From positions 26,231 through 90,230 of the forward strand of contig CAZOIA010000001.1 of assembly GCA_964579675.1 (NCBI GenBank): a stretch of DNA of 64,000 bases. The letters run 5' to 3'. The translations under genes and the position numbers were made by a program. Source of the DNA: CAZOIA01 sp964579675 (GTDB lineage: Bacteria; Planctomycetota; Phycisphaerae; UBA1845; PWPN01). The notes beneath the pieces were generated by a model that was not told the DNA's origin, did not search any database, and saw only the letters and a list, made by a program, of their open reading frames with translations. Below, piece after piece: positions 54,355-63,169 of this stretch; within the stretch, counting starts at the first letter, position 1, and each line of letters begins with the position of its first letter.

Positions 54355-55320
54355 ATGGCCGCTGAGAACGTTATCGCTGATACGCCGCTGGCAGGACGAT
54401 CGGACCTGGATCGGGGCCGCGATCTGAACGCCTGGACCCGCGCCAAGTTCGTGGTCGTACGGGGCTTTCTCTGGGCCTGGGCCCGGTGCTTCTCGCTCAA
54501 GGGGCTGTACCTGTTCGGGCAGTTCTTCGGCACGTGCGAGTGGCTGATCAACTATAAGCGCCGCCGCCGGTTCCGCATGCATTTCCAGCGGGTCTTCGGC
54601 CAGTCCATCAAGACCACCAACAGCGCTTCGATCCGTCGGGCATGCCTGCGGCACTTCACCCGCACCCGCTGTGACAAGCTGTTCTACCTCGTTTTTGACA
54701 AGCTGCCGCGGGAGAAGATCCTCCGCCGGGTCCGGTTTCACGGTAAGGACATCCTGGACGAGGTTCTCAAGCGCAATAAAGGCGCCTATATCTGCATGAG
54801 CCACGTCGGGTCCCACCACGTCAGTGTGCTGTTGATGGCACTTATGGGCTATCGCGTGGCGGGCGTACGCGACCGCAATGAGGGCGCCGCCCGGCGCTAC
54901 GTTCAGCAGAAATACGAGGAAACCTTCCCCGAGTTCCGTGCCATCCGCATGTTATACGCCGACAGTTTTCCGCGCGACGTCTATCGCTGCTTCGAGGACG
55001 GCTTCGTTCTCGGCAGTGCGCTGGACGTGGGCCGGCACCGCGGCGCCCACCTGCGGACCGCAACCGTGACGATGTTCAGCCAGCGCCGGGAGTTCCTGAC
55101 CGGCACGATGCAGATCGCCCTGCGGTGCGGGGCCCCAATCCTCCAGGGCTTCGTCATATCACGAAAGAACTTCTACTTCCACCTCGTCGTGAAGGGGCCG
55201 CTGATCGATCCCGACACCCAGGTCGACGAACCAGCCGCCCTCAACGACGTCATGCAGCGATACGCCGACAACATTGCCGACCACCTCACCCAGCACCCCG
55301 ACCACATCAGCAAAAGCTGA
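54355..55320 (+). CDS. LpxL/HtrB-like lysophospholipid acyltransferase-family protein
   Basis: 321 residues. The layout matches the lipid A lauroyl/myristoyl acyltransferase family: a membrane-proximal helix (ARCFSLKGLYLFGQFFGTCE), the block GAYICMSHVGSHHVSVLLMA, then RNEGAARRYVQQKY and ALDVGRHRGAHL (LxVGRH type), and GAPILQGFVIS. In the H-X4-D/E catalytic motif the sequence is H-VGSH-H, so the acidic residue is a histidine. Acyl acceptor unknown. A TTG at 54343 could add four residues. It is followed after about 170 bp by the broken small gene at 55493. Confidence 0.75.
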   Translation: MAAENVIADTPLAGRSDLDRGRDLNAWTRAKFVVVRGFLWAWARCFSLKGLYLFGQFFGTCEWLINYKRRRRFRMHFQRVFGQSIKTTNSASIRRACLRHFTRTRCDKLFYLVFDKLPREKILRRVRFHGKDILDEVLKRNKGAYICMSHVGSHHVSVLLMALMGYRVAGVRDRNEGAARRYVQQKYEETFPEFRAIRMLYADSFPRDVYRCFEDGFVLGSALDVGRHRGAHLRTATVTMFSQRREFLTGTMQIALRCGAPILQGFVISRKNFYFHLVVKGPLIDPDTQVDEPAALNDVMQRYADNIADHLTQHPDHISKS

Positions 55321-55492
55321 GCCTTGGGCCATTGAAGAAACCTACGAGAGGAGAGAACGAGCCAGGTTCGTTTGTTGAGCCGTGTGTTGAGCAGGACGAC
55401 TACGCCAGTGCAACAGACCACCATGGTCCGGTTTATCGAACCCGTCGCGTTTTTTGCCCAGTCTCCCACGCCGACTGCGGATGGCCCAGGGG

Positions 55493-55802
55493 TCAGGCCT
55501 GCAGGTCGATGTGCTGGCCTTCGTCGTCCAGGGGGGAATCCGATTCAGAGGTCTCGGGCTGGTGTCCCTCAGCCTCCTCCGGGTTAGAGAAGACCCGCCC
55601 CTCGCCGCCGCTGCCCCCGGCATCGGTGNNNNNNNNNNTCCTCGGTCCCGACGGTGGTATCCGTCTCGTCGATGGCGGCCGTCTGCTTCCGGTTGGCGTT
55701 GGTTTTCTGGGCCTCTTCGTTCTCCCGAACGCCGGAGACCTGGCGCTGGGCAAGATTGCTCTGCAGGATCGGCCCCACCAGGTTGGGAGGTACGGAGGAC
55801 AT
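55493..55802 (-). CDS. Small disordered protein downstream of fliA, broken by a scaffold gap
   Basis: From the ATG at 55802 the frame reads MSSVPPNLVGPILQSNLAQR, then a Gln/Asn/Thr-rich stretch. Ten Ns (55629-55638) interrupt it and shift the frame. After the gap TDAGGSGGEGRVFSNPEEAE runs to DDEGQHIDLQA and TGA at 55493. The true length is probably about 100 to 105 residues. The sequence is acidic, low complexity and without membrane segments. I recall similar proteins in planctomycetes near flagellar genes. It is the last gene after fliA. Confidence 0.6.
55629..55638. other. Scaffold gap (10 N)
   Basis: The second ten-N join. Unlike the first, the flanks do not repeat each other. It interrupts the small gene at 55493-55802. 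Confidence 0.95.
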
Positions 55803-55918
55803 GGCATTGGCGCTCCGTCCGGCCGGCCTGCTACTCTGCGGGCACCGCCGACATGACTCCTATATCGGATGGAACCGGCTGCGCACTTGACCGCGCGCGA
55901 TGCCTTTCACCCCAAAAC

Positions 55919-56010
55919 GCCCAAGGCGGACCGCCTTTTCATGGTCCACAACCAAAGAGGAGCCTTGTGGAAGAACATGCTCGCAAAGGGCGCCCATGTC
56001 TCGCCGTAAG
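55919..56010. repeat. Dispersed repeat R4, copy B
   Basis: Aligns with 21224-21315 in the same orientation. The shared blocks are GCGGACCGCCTT, GGTCC, GGAAGAACATGC and CGCAAA. It ends 3 bases before the stop codon of fliA on the opposite strand. Confidence 0.7.
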
Positions 56011-56013
56011 TTT

Positions 56014-56790
56014 CTAGCACCCGTACTGCCGTTCGCCCCGCCGGTTGAGTTGGTGGCGCAGCCGGTTCAGGATGCTGGAATGCATCTGGCTGACCCGGCT
56101 CTCTGACAGGTCGAGCGTGGCGCCAATCTCCTTCATCGTCATCTGCTCGTAGTAGTAGAGGACCAGGATCAGCTTCTCCACTCGCGTCAACCACCTCATC
56201 ACCAGATCGTGAAGATCCCGCTTCTGCAATTCGTGGATGGGATCGCGGCTGTTGCGATCCTCAAGCACGTCGATCTCCTGGAGCTCACGGCTGGAGTTGT
56301 TGTCCGCATGTTTCCGCGACAGCGAAATCAGCGACACCGTCGTGGCGTCTCTCATCAGCTTGTCCAGCTCAGACCGGCTGACCGAGAGTCTGTGAGCGAC
56401 CTCATCGTCCGATGGCAGTCGGCCGAGCTCGGCCCGAAGCACCTTGGTGGCGCTTTCCAGCCTGTGGGCCCGGCTCCGCACCAACCGGGGAACCCAATCC
56501 ATCGTCCGCAACTCGTCCAGGATCGCACCCCGGATACGCGGGGAACAGTAGGTCTCGAACTTGACCCCGCGCTCGAGATCAAACGCCTCGATCGCATCCA
56601 CCAGACCGAAAACCCCGGCCGACACCAGATCATCGACGTCCACTTCGTTCGGCAACTTGGCGGAAATGCGGTCGGCGGTGTACTTGACCAGCGGCAGGTA
56701 ACGCTCCATCAACTGGTTACGCAGCCGCCGGTGCCCCGTCCGCTTGAACTCGACCCACAACCCCTGAACATCCGGCTCTACCTCAACCAT
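56014..56790 (-). CDS. fliA: Flagellar sigma factor (sigma-28/FliA family)
   Basis: 258 residues. Region 2 reads LVKYTADRISAKLPNEVDVD, followed by DLVSAGVFGLVDAIEAF; region 3 is RLPSDDEVAHRLSVSRSELD; region 4 is MTMKEIGATLDLSESRVSQM. These match the FliA/WhiG branch that transcribes late flagellar genes. The open frame reaches 56883, but the ATG at 56790 has GGGAGG at six bases, and the family begins about there. It is preceded by a small membrane protein, flhG and flhF, as in many flagellar operons. Target promoters with a sigma-28 consensus were not seen in the window. Confidence 0.92.
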   Translation of the reverse strand: MVEVEPDVQGLWVEFKRTGHRRLRNQLMERYLPLVKYTADRISAKLPNEVDVDDLVSAGVFGLVDAIEAFDLERGVKFETYCSPRIRGAILDELRTMDWVPRLVRSRAHRLESATKVLRAELGRLPSDDEVAHRLSVSRSELDKLMRDATTVSLISLSRKHADNNSSRELQEIDVLEDRNSRDPIHELQKRDLHDLVMRWLTRVEKLILVLYYYEQMTMKEIGATLDLSESRVSQMHSSILNRLRHQLNRRGERQYGC

Positions 56791-56889
56791 CCACGACCTC
56801 CCGCTCGCTCGCGCGTCACTGCCTGGCATCAACTTACCGGATGTCGGCTCGCCCTCCTGGTCCCCCGACATGGATGGGGCCACCCCCTG

Positions 56890-57153
56890 CTATTCGGTGT
56901 CGGAACTCTCGGCACCGGGCGCCCGCTCTTCCCCCTCCTCGTCAACGAACATCTCAGCATGTCTGCGGAGCGAATGCTCATCGAGCACCCGATACGCCAC
57001 CCACCCCACGCAGAGTCCGATCACGCAGAAGATCAGCATTGCCCACAGAGCTCGGAGCAATGTGACGTCCGCTGGATTGCCCACTCCCAACCCGAGAAGA
57101 ATGGTTACCCCGAATGCCAAGAACCCCAACGTGGCCCCGCACAACCTCACCAT
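56890..57153 (-). CDS. Small two-helix membrane protein between flhG and fliA
   Basis: 87 residues with two helices (LGFLAFGVTILLGLGVG; LWAMLIFCVIGLCVGWVAY) and an acidic cytoplasmic tail (HAEMFVDEEGEERAPGAESS). The ATG at 57153 has AAGGA upstream. The position inside the flagellar operon suggests a flagellar or regulatory role. No family assigned. Confidence 0.65.
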   Translation of the reverse strand: MVRLCGATLGFLAFGVTILLGLGVGNPADVTLLRALWAMLIFCVIGLCVGWVAYRVLDEHSLRRHAEMFVDEEGEERAPGAESSDTE

Positions 57154-57265
57154 CTCGCGACGTCCTTGTGCAGAGGTCTCCCAGCAAGTAACGGCAAAGC
57201 CCGGCGGCGGGTTTAGCTGAAACCCCAGCGCCCGGACCCGCGCGAATACCAGCTATCGGAACCTG

Positions 57266-58177
57266 CTATAGAAACATGTTCATCACCCGATAAAACAAGT
57301 TCCGATCGGCCTGGGGCTGGCCCATCTCCCGCGACAGGCGACCCGCCGAAGCCATCACGCACGTGCTGGCTGAACACCGCGGATAACGCAGGATCACCGG
57401 GCACCGCTGCCGGATCGCGGCCGGCACATGGTCGTCGCGGAGAACGTACCCGCAGTCCGTCACCGGCAGGTGCAGGAACCGCGCCGCTACCTCCGCCAGC
57501 CGCTCGAACGTGTCTTGCCCCTCACGCCGGCTGTCCGCCAGATTGACAATTACCCCGATCGACCCCCCCGATCGGCCCGAGTAGCCCTGGTCCTGGGCAA
57601 AGGCCTTGATCATCGCGTACGCGTCCGTGACCGCCGTCGGCTCGGGCGTCGCCACCACTAGCGTCGTGTCCGCCCCCGCGGCGAATCCAGTCACGTTCTG
57701 AGAGATCCCCGCCCCGCAATCCAGCACCACCACGTCGTAACGGTCCTCCACGTGCTGCATCGCCGCGGTCAACTGGTACCGCTCGAATTCGGACAGATTC
57801 GCCATCCGCGCCACCCCGGATGCACCCGGCACCAGTGCAACCTGGCCCGGCCCCTGGACGATGACTTCATCCATGCCTCGCCGCCCGCTCAGAACGTCCC
57901 GCCAGGTGCAGACCGCCTCGACTCCCAGCACGATGTCCGCGTTCGCCAGACCCATGTCCATGTCGAACAGGATCACATGATGACCCCGTGCCGCCAGTGC
58001 GATCGAGAGGTTGGCGGCGATCAGGGTCTTTCCCACCCCGCCTTTCCCGCTGACCACCGCGATGACGTGGGTCGGGCTGCGGGCAACGCGCCCTGGGCCC
58101 GGGCCGCCCTGCGATACCAGTTGTCGAAGACGATAAGCCTGGTCGATGCGCCTTGGTTCACTGTCGCCGCCGATCAT
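57266..58177 (-). CDS. flhG: Flagellar number regulator FlhG/FleN (MinD-like ATPase)
   Basis: 303 residues. The N-terminal activator helix DQAYRLRQLVSQ binds FlhF. The deviant Walker A is SGKGGVGKT, and switch regions are ILFDMDMGLANADIVLGV and VVLDCGAGISQNVTGF. The C-terminal membrane-targeting helix is present. FlhG limits flagellar number by controlling the GTPase FlhF. The ATG at 58177 with GGGAGG upstream is chosen over the long open frame. It lies 37 bp after flhF and before the small membrane protein. Confidence 0.93.
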   Translation of the reverse strand: MIGGDSEPRRIDQAYRLRQLVSQGGPGPGRVARSPTHVIAVVSGKGGVGKTLIAANLSIALAARGHHVILFDMDMGLANADIVLGVEAVCTWRDVLSGRRGMDEVIVQGPGQVALVPGASGVARMANLSEFERYQLTAAMQHVEDRYDVVVLDCGAGISQNVTGFAAGADTTLVVATPEPTAVTDAYAMIKAFAQDQGYSGRSGGSIGVIVNLADSRREGQDTFERLAEVAARFLHLPVTDCGYVLRDDHVPAAIRQRCPVILRYPRCSASTCVMASAGRLSREMGQPQADRNLFYRVMNMFL

Positions 58178-58214
58178 GTCCCGGCCTCCCGATCGCTCCC
58201 CGACCGTTGAAGCC

Positions 58215-59708
58215 CTATGCGACCTGATCCACCGTCGGCGCAGCCCGATCCGTCCTGCCCGAGAGGGAACTCTTGCCCTCGTCTCGGCCAAGCACCAGCT
58301 CGGCAATCCGCCGGCGGTAGCCCACTTCGATGTCGTCCGGCACATCCTGGCCGGTCGTAAGATAGGATAACTGCAGGTTCAAACGCCGAATCACATTCAG
58401 GATCACGCCCAACCCCACCGCCTCGTCCAGCTTGGTGAACACCACCCGGTTCACGCCGAGCGCTCCGAACCGCTCCGCCGCCTCCACCAGTTGGGCGGGA
58501 TGCGAGGTGCACGAAAGAACGAGTTGGACCTCCAGCAACACCCTGCGCACACCCCTGGTGGCATTCTTCGATCGGAACCGGCCGTCCGGACCGCGGGCGA
58601 CGTTTCTCGGGGCTCGCCCTTTCGGGCGCGAAGCCGCGGACTCCGCCTCCACGCCTCCGCCGCGGCTATCCGTTCCCGCACCCCGGGCGGCATCGAGAAA
58701 CACCTTCAATTCCTCCAGGCGAGGCCCATCTCTCTGGCTCCGGCCCGACGTGTCGATCAACACCAGATCGCGATCCGCCATCGACCCCAGCGCACCCGCC
58801 ATCTCGTCGGGCGTCAGCACTACCACCAGGGGCACGTTCAGGATGTCGGCGTAGACCTTCAGTTGTTCGACCGCCGCGATCCGGTACGTGTCAATGGTGA
58901 TCAGCCCGATACGTTTACCCTCCCGCAGCTTGAAATGGGCCGCCAGCTTGGCAATGGTCGTCGTCTTCCCCACCCCGGTCGGGCCCACGAAGGCGACGCA
59001 CTTGGGCCCGCCGTCTTCGTTTAATTGAACCGGCTCAGCCGGGGGCAGCATCCGCTCGATCATCTCGACGAGGAGTGCGTGAACGACTTCCGGTGGAGGC
59101 GGCTGTTGATCACTGCCAGGGGCCGGGACGCCGGCCTTCGTCCGCCAGTCGCCCAGGCGATCGTGAGCCTCGGCAACCAGCTCCCGCGCGATCTCCTCCG
59201 CCACATCGTTCTGGATCAGACGGCAGTAGTGTTCACGGAGCTCTTCGGGCAAGTCTGGCAGCGGCGAGGGCAATCCCTCCGCCCCCGGCCGGGCCAGTAG
59301 CTCGCGGACCATCCCCCGAAGCTGGTCCATCTCCCCCCGCAACGTCGAAGTGAAAGCGGCAAGATCCTTGCGAGAGGCGGGATCGGCAGTGGTATCAGCC
59401 GGACGACCCATAGCGGCTCCTTCCGCTTGCGGTCTGCGAACCGGGCGACGTCCAATGTCGCCCCGAGCGCTCCTCTCGCCTCCGGGACGCCCTGAGCCAC
59501 GGCCGATAATAGCACGGCGCTCCACCGCGGGCAAGAGCCTCGAATCCCGGCTCGCCGTGATTTCCACCTGCCTGCGCGCCCCGACTCCCAGCACCCCGCC
59601 CTTGGCGACCGTGCGGGTGTGCAGGATCACCGCATCCGGGCCCAGTGCCTTCTTCACCCGCTCGAGGGCCTCCGCCATCGAGTTACCCTGAAACGTCTGC
59701 ATCTTCAT
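58215..59708 (-). CDS. flhF: Flagellar SRP-type GTPase FlhF with an insertion in the G domain
   Basis: About 497 residues. The N-terminal B domain starts MKMQTFQGNSMAEALERVKK. The NG domain has G1 GPTGVGKTTTIAKL, G3 DTSGRSQRD and G4 TKLDE, with IDTYRIAAVEQLKVYAD between. Unusually, about 45 residues (AGTDSRGGGVEAESAASRPK and on to FRSKNATRGVRR) lie between the G3 region and VQLVLSCTSHPAQ, where family members have a short loop. The ATG at 59708 overlaps the flhA end. FlhF sets the site of flagellum assembly. The stop precedes flhG by 37 bp. Confidence 0.93.
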   Translation of the reverse strand: MKMQTFQGNSMAEALERVKKALGPDAVILHTRTVAKGGVLGVGARRQVEITASRDSRLLPAVERRAIIGRGSGRPGGERSARGDIGRRPVRRPQAEGAAMGRPADTTADPASRKDLAAFTSTLRGEMDQLRGMVRELLARPGAEGLPSPLPDLPEELREHYCRLIQNDVAEEIARELVAEAHDRLGDWRTKAGVPAPGSDQQPPPPEVVHALLVEMIERMLPPAEPVQLNEDGGPKCVAFVGPTGVGKTTTIAKLAAHFKLREGKRIGLITIDTYRIAAVEQLKVYADILNVPLVVVLTPDEMAGALGSMADRDLVLIDTSGRSQRDGPRLEELKVFLDAARGAGTDSRGGGVEAESAASRPKGRAPRNVARGPDGRFRSKNATRGVRRVLLEVQLVLSCTSHPAQLVEAAERFGALGVNRVVFTKLDEAVGLGVILNVIRRLNLQLSYLTTGQDVPDDIEVGYRRRIAELVLGRDEGKSSLSGRTDRAAPTVDQVA

Positions 59709-61794
59709 CCGTGAGCACCACCAATCCCAAGGACTGAACCTCAATCCCTCGGACGATCTCGTTCAGGCCCAACACCGGCACGTGCGGCAGCGCCGGCTCG
59801 ATCAACCGCCGAACCCACGTGCGGATCTGCGGCGAACAGAGCACCGCCACCGCCTGCCCCCCCGCCCTTCCCATCGACTGTTCAATCCGTTGCCGAACCG
59901 CCGACACTAACCGGCCCTGAGTCTCAGGCGGGAGAGTCAGAAACGTCCCGCGATCATTCCGCTCCAGGTGCGCGTTGATCAGGTCCTCGATCTTGGGATC
60001 GAGCGTCGCCACGCGGACAACATTGTTCTTGTCCTTGTAGGTCTGGCAGATCGTTCGCGCCAGCGCGTTCCGCGCGTACTCGGTCAAAACATCCGTGTCC
60101 TTCGTACGCGGAGCCCAGTCGCCCATCGTTTCCAGGATCGTCTCGAGGTCACGGACGGGGACCCGCTCCCGCAGCAGGTTCTGCAATACCCGCTGCAGCT
60201 CGCCGACCTTGATCACGTCCGGGACGACATCTTCCACCGCCTTGGGCGACTTCTCCTTGAGTGCGTCCAGCAACTGATGGGTCTGCTGGCGGGTCAGCAG
60301 CTCGTCCGCGTGCCGCTTGATCACCTCCGTCAGATGGGTTGCCAGCACGCTCGAACACGGGACGACGGTGTAGTTCCTTTGCTCGGCCTCGGCCCGCTGC
60401 TGCTCGGTGACCCACAACGCGGGCAGCCCGAACGCCGGCTCCGTCGTTTCGACGCCGACGATCGGCGAAGTGACGGTGCCGTTGTCGATCGCCAGCAAGT
60501 ATCCCGGCATCACCTCTCCCCGGGCCACTTCGACGCCTCTGAGCTTGATCGTGTACTGGCTCGGCTCCAGCCTGAGATGGTCGCGAACGCGAATCGGGGG
60601 CACGACGATCCCCAGCTCCGTGGCGATCTGGCGCCGGATGTTCGTGATCCTCTCCAGCAGGTCGCCCCCCTGCTTGCGGTCCACCAGCCGGATCAAGCCC
60701 AGCCCCACCTCCAGTTCCATCGGATCCACTGCCAACAGCGACTCGACCCTGTCCGGTTTCTTTGCCTCCGCCTTGGCCTTGGCCGCCGCCGTCGTCGCGG
60801 CCGCCGCTCGCGTGTTCGTGAGTGCAAACGCCAGGCCCCCACACCCCACCGCCAGAAACCCCAGCGGCAGCTTCGGCAAGGGCGTCAACGAGAGAAAGCC
60901 CAGGAACACCGCCGCCAGTACCAGCGCGATCGGCCGCGACGTGAGCTGCGAAAGGATCTCCTCTCCCATGTTGCTCCGGGCGTTGCTGCGGGTGATGAGC
61001 ATGCCCGCCCCCACCGATACGATGAACGCCGGTATGGCCGCCACCAAGCCGTCCCCGATCGTCAACTGCGTGAAGACCCGCAGGCATTCCATGATCCGCA
61101 TGTCGTGCTCGACCATGCCCACGTAGATCCCGCCCAGTATGTTGACGATGGTGATAATCAGGCCGGCGATGGCATCGCCGCGGACGAATTTGGAAGCACC
61201 ATCCATGGCCCCGTAGAAGTCGGCTTCGGCGGTGATCTCCTCCCGCCGGCGGCGGGCCTCCGCCTCGTCGATCAGGCCCGCGTTCAGGTCCGCGTCGATC
61301 GACATCTGCTTGCCCGGCATCCCGTCCAATGTGAACCGGGCCGCCACTTCTGCAATACGCGTCGCGCCTTTGGTGATAACGGCAAACTGGATCACCGTCA
61401 GAATGACGAAGATGATGATCCCCACCGCCAGTGAACCGGCGGTCACGAAGTTCCCGAACACCTCGATGACGTGTCCCGCCGCGCCGGTACCATCCTGAGC
61501 GTTGGTCAGAATGAGCCGGGTGGTGGCCGTGTTCAACGTCAGCCGGACCAGCGTCGTCGCCAACAGCAGCGACGGAAACGATGAGAACTCCAGCGGATGC
61601 TGGAGGTACATGATGGTCAGCAGGATCACCGCCGCCAGCGTGATGTTGGCGGCCAGCAGGACATCCAGCAGCGCGGTGGGCAGCGGAACCAGCAACACGA
61701 AGATCAGCGCCGTCGCGCCCAGCGGCAACAAGATGCCGCGGTTCTTCTCCAGCCACCGCAGCGGTCGAGATTCCAAAGCAGCTATACGGGCCAT
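59683..61794 (-). CDS. flhA: Flagellar export-gate protein FlhA
   Basis: 703 residues. Eight membrane helices begin with GILLPLGATALIFVLLVPLP. The conserved FHIPEP-type segment contains ARFTLDGMPGKQMSIDADLN and GLIDEAEARRRREEITAEAD. The cytoplasmic domain has GYLLAIDNGTVTSPIVGVET and ends in LGLVVLTDEDADVSG. FlhA forms the nonameric gate and uses the proton motive force for export. The ATG at 61794 precedes the basic start MARIAALESRPLRWLEKNRG. The 3' end overlaps flhF by 26 bases. Confidence 0.97.
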   Translation of the reverse strand: MARIAALESRPLRWLEKNRGILLPLGATALIFVLLVPLPTALLDVLLAANITLAAVILLTIMYLQHPLEFSSFPSLLLATTLVRLTLNTATTRLILTNAQDGTGAAGHVIEVFGNFVTAGSLAVGIIIFVILTVIQFAVITKGATRIAEVAARFTLDGMPGKQMSIDADLNAGLIDEAEARRRREEITAEADFYGAMDGASKFVRGDAIAGLIITIVNILGGIYVGMVEHDMRIMECLRVFTQLTIGDGLVAAIPAFIVSVGAGMLITRSNARSNMGEEILSQLTSRPIALVLAAVFLGFLSLTPLPKLPLGFLAVGCGGLAFALTNTRAAAATTAAAKAKAEAKKPDRVESLLAVDPMELEVGLGLIRLVDRKQGGDLLERITNIRRQIATELGIVVPPIRVRDHLRLEPSQYTIKLRGVEVARGEVMPGYLLAIDNGTVTSPIVGVETTEPAFGLPALWVTEQQRAEAEQRNYTVVPCSSVLATHLTEVIKRHADELLTRQQTHQLLDALKEKSPKAVEDVVPDVIKVGELQRVLQNLLRERVPVRDLETILETMGDWAPRTKDTDVLTEYARNALARTICQTYKDKNNVVRVATLDPKIEDLINAHLERNDRGTFLTLPPETQGRLVSAVRQRIEQSMGRAGGQAVAVLCSPQIRTWVRRLIEPALPHVPVLGLNEIVRGIEVQSLGLVVLTDEDADVSG

Positions 61795-61943
61795 TCACGC
61801 CATCCCATGCCCGGGCAGACCAGGGCCATTCTCACGTTCTCACATTCTCACGTTCTCACATTCTCACCTTCGCACCTGCCTGCTCTCCTTGCCCCTCGCC
61901 CGTTCGTGAACACCGGCCCGGGGACGGGCTGGCTCGCCCGGGA

Positions 61944-61972
61944 CGCGCTCCCCTTCGGGTCGCGGCTAAACG
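61944..61972. repeat. R3 repeat, copy 3
   Basis: Starts CGCGCTCCCCTTCGGGTCGC; the exact reverse complement of the copies at 28355 and 28421. Confidence 0.9.
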
Positions 61973-61983
61973 TCCTTTGTTGA

Positions 61984-62012
61984 CGCGCTCCCCTTCGGGT
62001 CGCGGCTAAACG
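61984..62012. repeat. R3 repeat, copy 4
   Basis: Identical to copy 3 over 29 nt and separated from it by 11 nt. Confidence 0.9.
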
Positions 62013-62040
62013 TAGCTTGTGACTCCCGACTTCTCACTTC

Positions 62041-63138
62041 TCATTTCATCGCCATACCGGCCGGGGTCCGGCGCCGACGGCCTTTGCCCGCCAGCTCATA
62101 GACGTAGGCCAGGATCTCCGCGACCGCCTTGTAGAACTGCACCGGTATCTCCTGCCCGACCTCGACGGTCTTGTACAGTGCCCGGGCCAGCGGCTTGCGC
62201 TCGACGATGGGCACGCCGTGTTGGATCGCCAAGTCGCGAATCCGCCGGGCGAGCCAATCAGCCCCCTTGGCCGTCACCTTCGGGGCCCGCATCGCTTCTG
62301 CCTCGTATTGAATCGCCACCGCGTACTCCGTCGGGTTGGTGATCACCACGTCCGACTTAGGAACCGCCGCCTGAATCCGCTGAAGGGCCAACTGCATCTG
62401 AACCTGACGCCGGCGCTGCCGGATCTTGGGGTCCCCCTCCATGCGCTTCAGCTCGTCCTTGACCTCCTCCTTCGTCATCTTCAGTTCCTTCTCCACCTTG
62501 TAGCGCTGGTAGATCAGGTCGATGATCGCCAGCAGCAGCAGGACGATCGCCAGGCGAAGCCCCAGCGTGTAGAAGAGTTCCGCTGCCACCCCCACCATCG
62601 ACAGATGAGGCAGGCCGGAAGCATGGGCAAGCACGTGCAGTCGGCTCTTCATCGTCCAGTACGCTACCAGGACCAGCAGCGACATCTTGGCCAACCCCAT
62701 CAGCAACATGACAAACGCCCGGCCGCCGAACATGCGTTTCAGGCCGCCGATCGGGTTCAGCTTGTTCAATGACGGCGTGATCGGCTTGAGGGTGAACAGA
62801 AACCCGACCTGAGCGAAGGAGGTGACCAGGGCCAGCACGAGCACCAGCAGCATCACCGGCAGGACTATGGCCGCCAGGGCCTGCATGGCACTCGTCAGCG
62901 TCGGCAGCATCAGGCCCGCGTCACCCAATGCCGTCCCGGTTCCGCCCAGACAGAACCGCGTCATCTCGAGCAGCCGGGCCAGCATGCCCCGCCCCGTCCA
63001 GTGCAGCAGCATCAGGGCCCCGAGCAGCACGACGGCAGCCGACAGATCGGAGCTCTTGCCGACCTGGCCCTGCTGCCTGGCCTCTTCCCGACGGCGTGCC
63101 GTTGGGGGTTCGGTCTTGTCTTGCGCGGTGTCCGGCAT
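62041..63138 (-). CDS. flhB: Flagellar export switch protein FlhB
   Basis: 365 residues. The N-terminal part starts DKTEPPTARRREEARQQGQV, followed by four membrane helices. The cytoplasmic linker RYKVEKELKMTKEEVKDELK leads to the autocleavage site NPTE (268-271, NPTH in most FlhB). Then comes the C-terminal part YAVAIQYEAEAMRAPKVTAK. FlhB switches the export specificity after self-cleavage between N and P. The ATG at 63138 is 31 bp after fliR. Confidence 0.96.
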   Translation of the reverse strand: MPDTAQDKTEPPTARRREEARQQGQVGKSSDLSAAVVLLGALMLLHWTGRGMLARLLEMTRFCLGGTGTALGDAGLMLPTLTSAMQALAAIVLPVMLLVLVLALVTSFAQVGFLFTLKPITPSLNKLNPIGGLKRMFGGRAFVMLLMGLAKMSLLVLVAYWTMKSRLHVLAHASGLPHLSMVGVAAELFYTLGLRLAIVLLLLAIIDLIYQRYKVEKELKMTKEEVKDELKRMEGDPKIRQRRRQVQMQLALQRIQAAVPKSDVVITNPTEYAVAIQYEAEAMRAPKVTAKGADWLARRIRDLAIQHGVPIVERKPLARALYKTVEVGQEIPVQFYKAVAEILAYVYELAGKGRRRRTPAGMAMK

Positions 63139-63169
63139 CCGGTTGCGGGCCCGAAGGCCCGCCCTCCCG

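Larger units (their letters stand above)
61795..62040. other. Spacer between flhB and flhA with simple and R3 repeats
   Basis: 246 bases interrupt the otherwise compact flagellar operon. 61831-61875 is built of TTCTCAC units (TTCTCACGTTCTCACATTCT and on). 61944-61972 and 61984-62012 are two R3 copies. The end (62023-62040) again has TTCTCACTTCTCAT. This is the only large gap between flagellar genes. Confidence 0.75.

Noticed and set aside
59968..61434. 488-codon frame antisense to flhA
   Set aside because: Its translation is dominated by Arg, His and Gln in a pattern typical of G+C-rich shadow frames, and flhA is certain.
61944..62012. Two 29-nt repeats as a possible CRISPR array
   Set aside because: Only two units with an 11-nt spacer here and a 37-nt spacer at 28355; no cas genes; the same repeat is dispersed and inside a gene.
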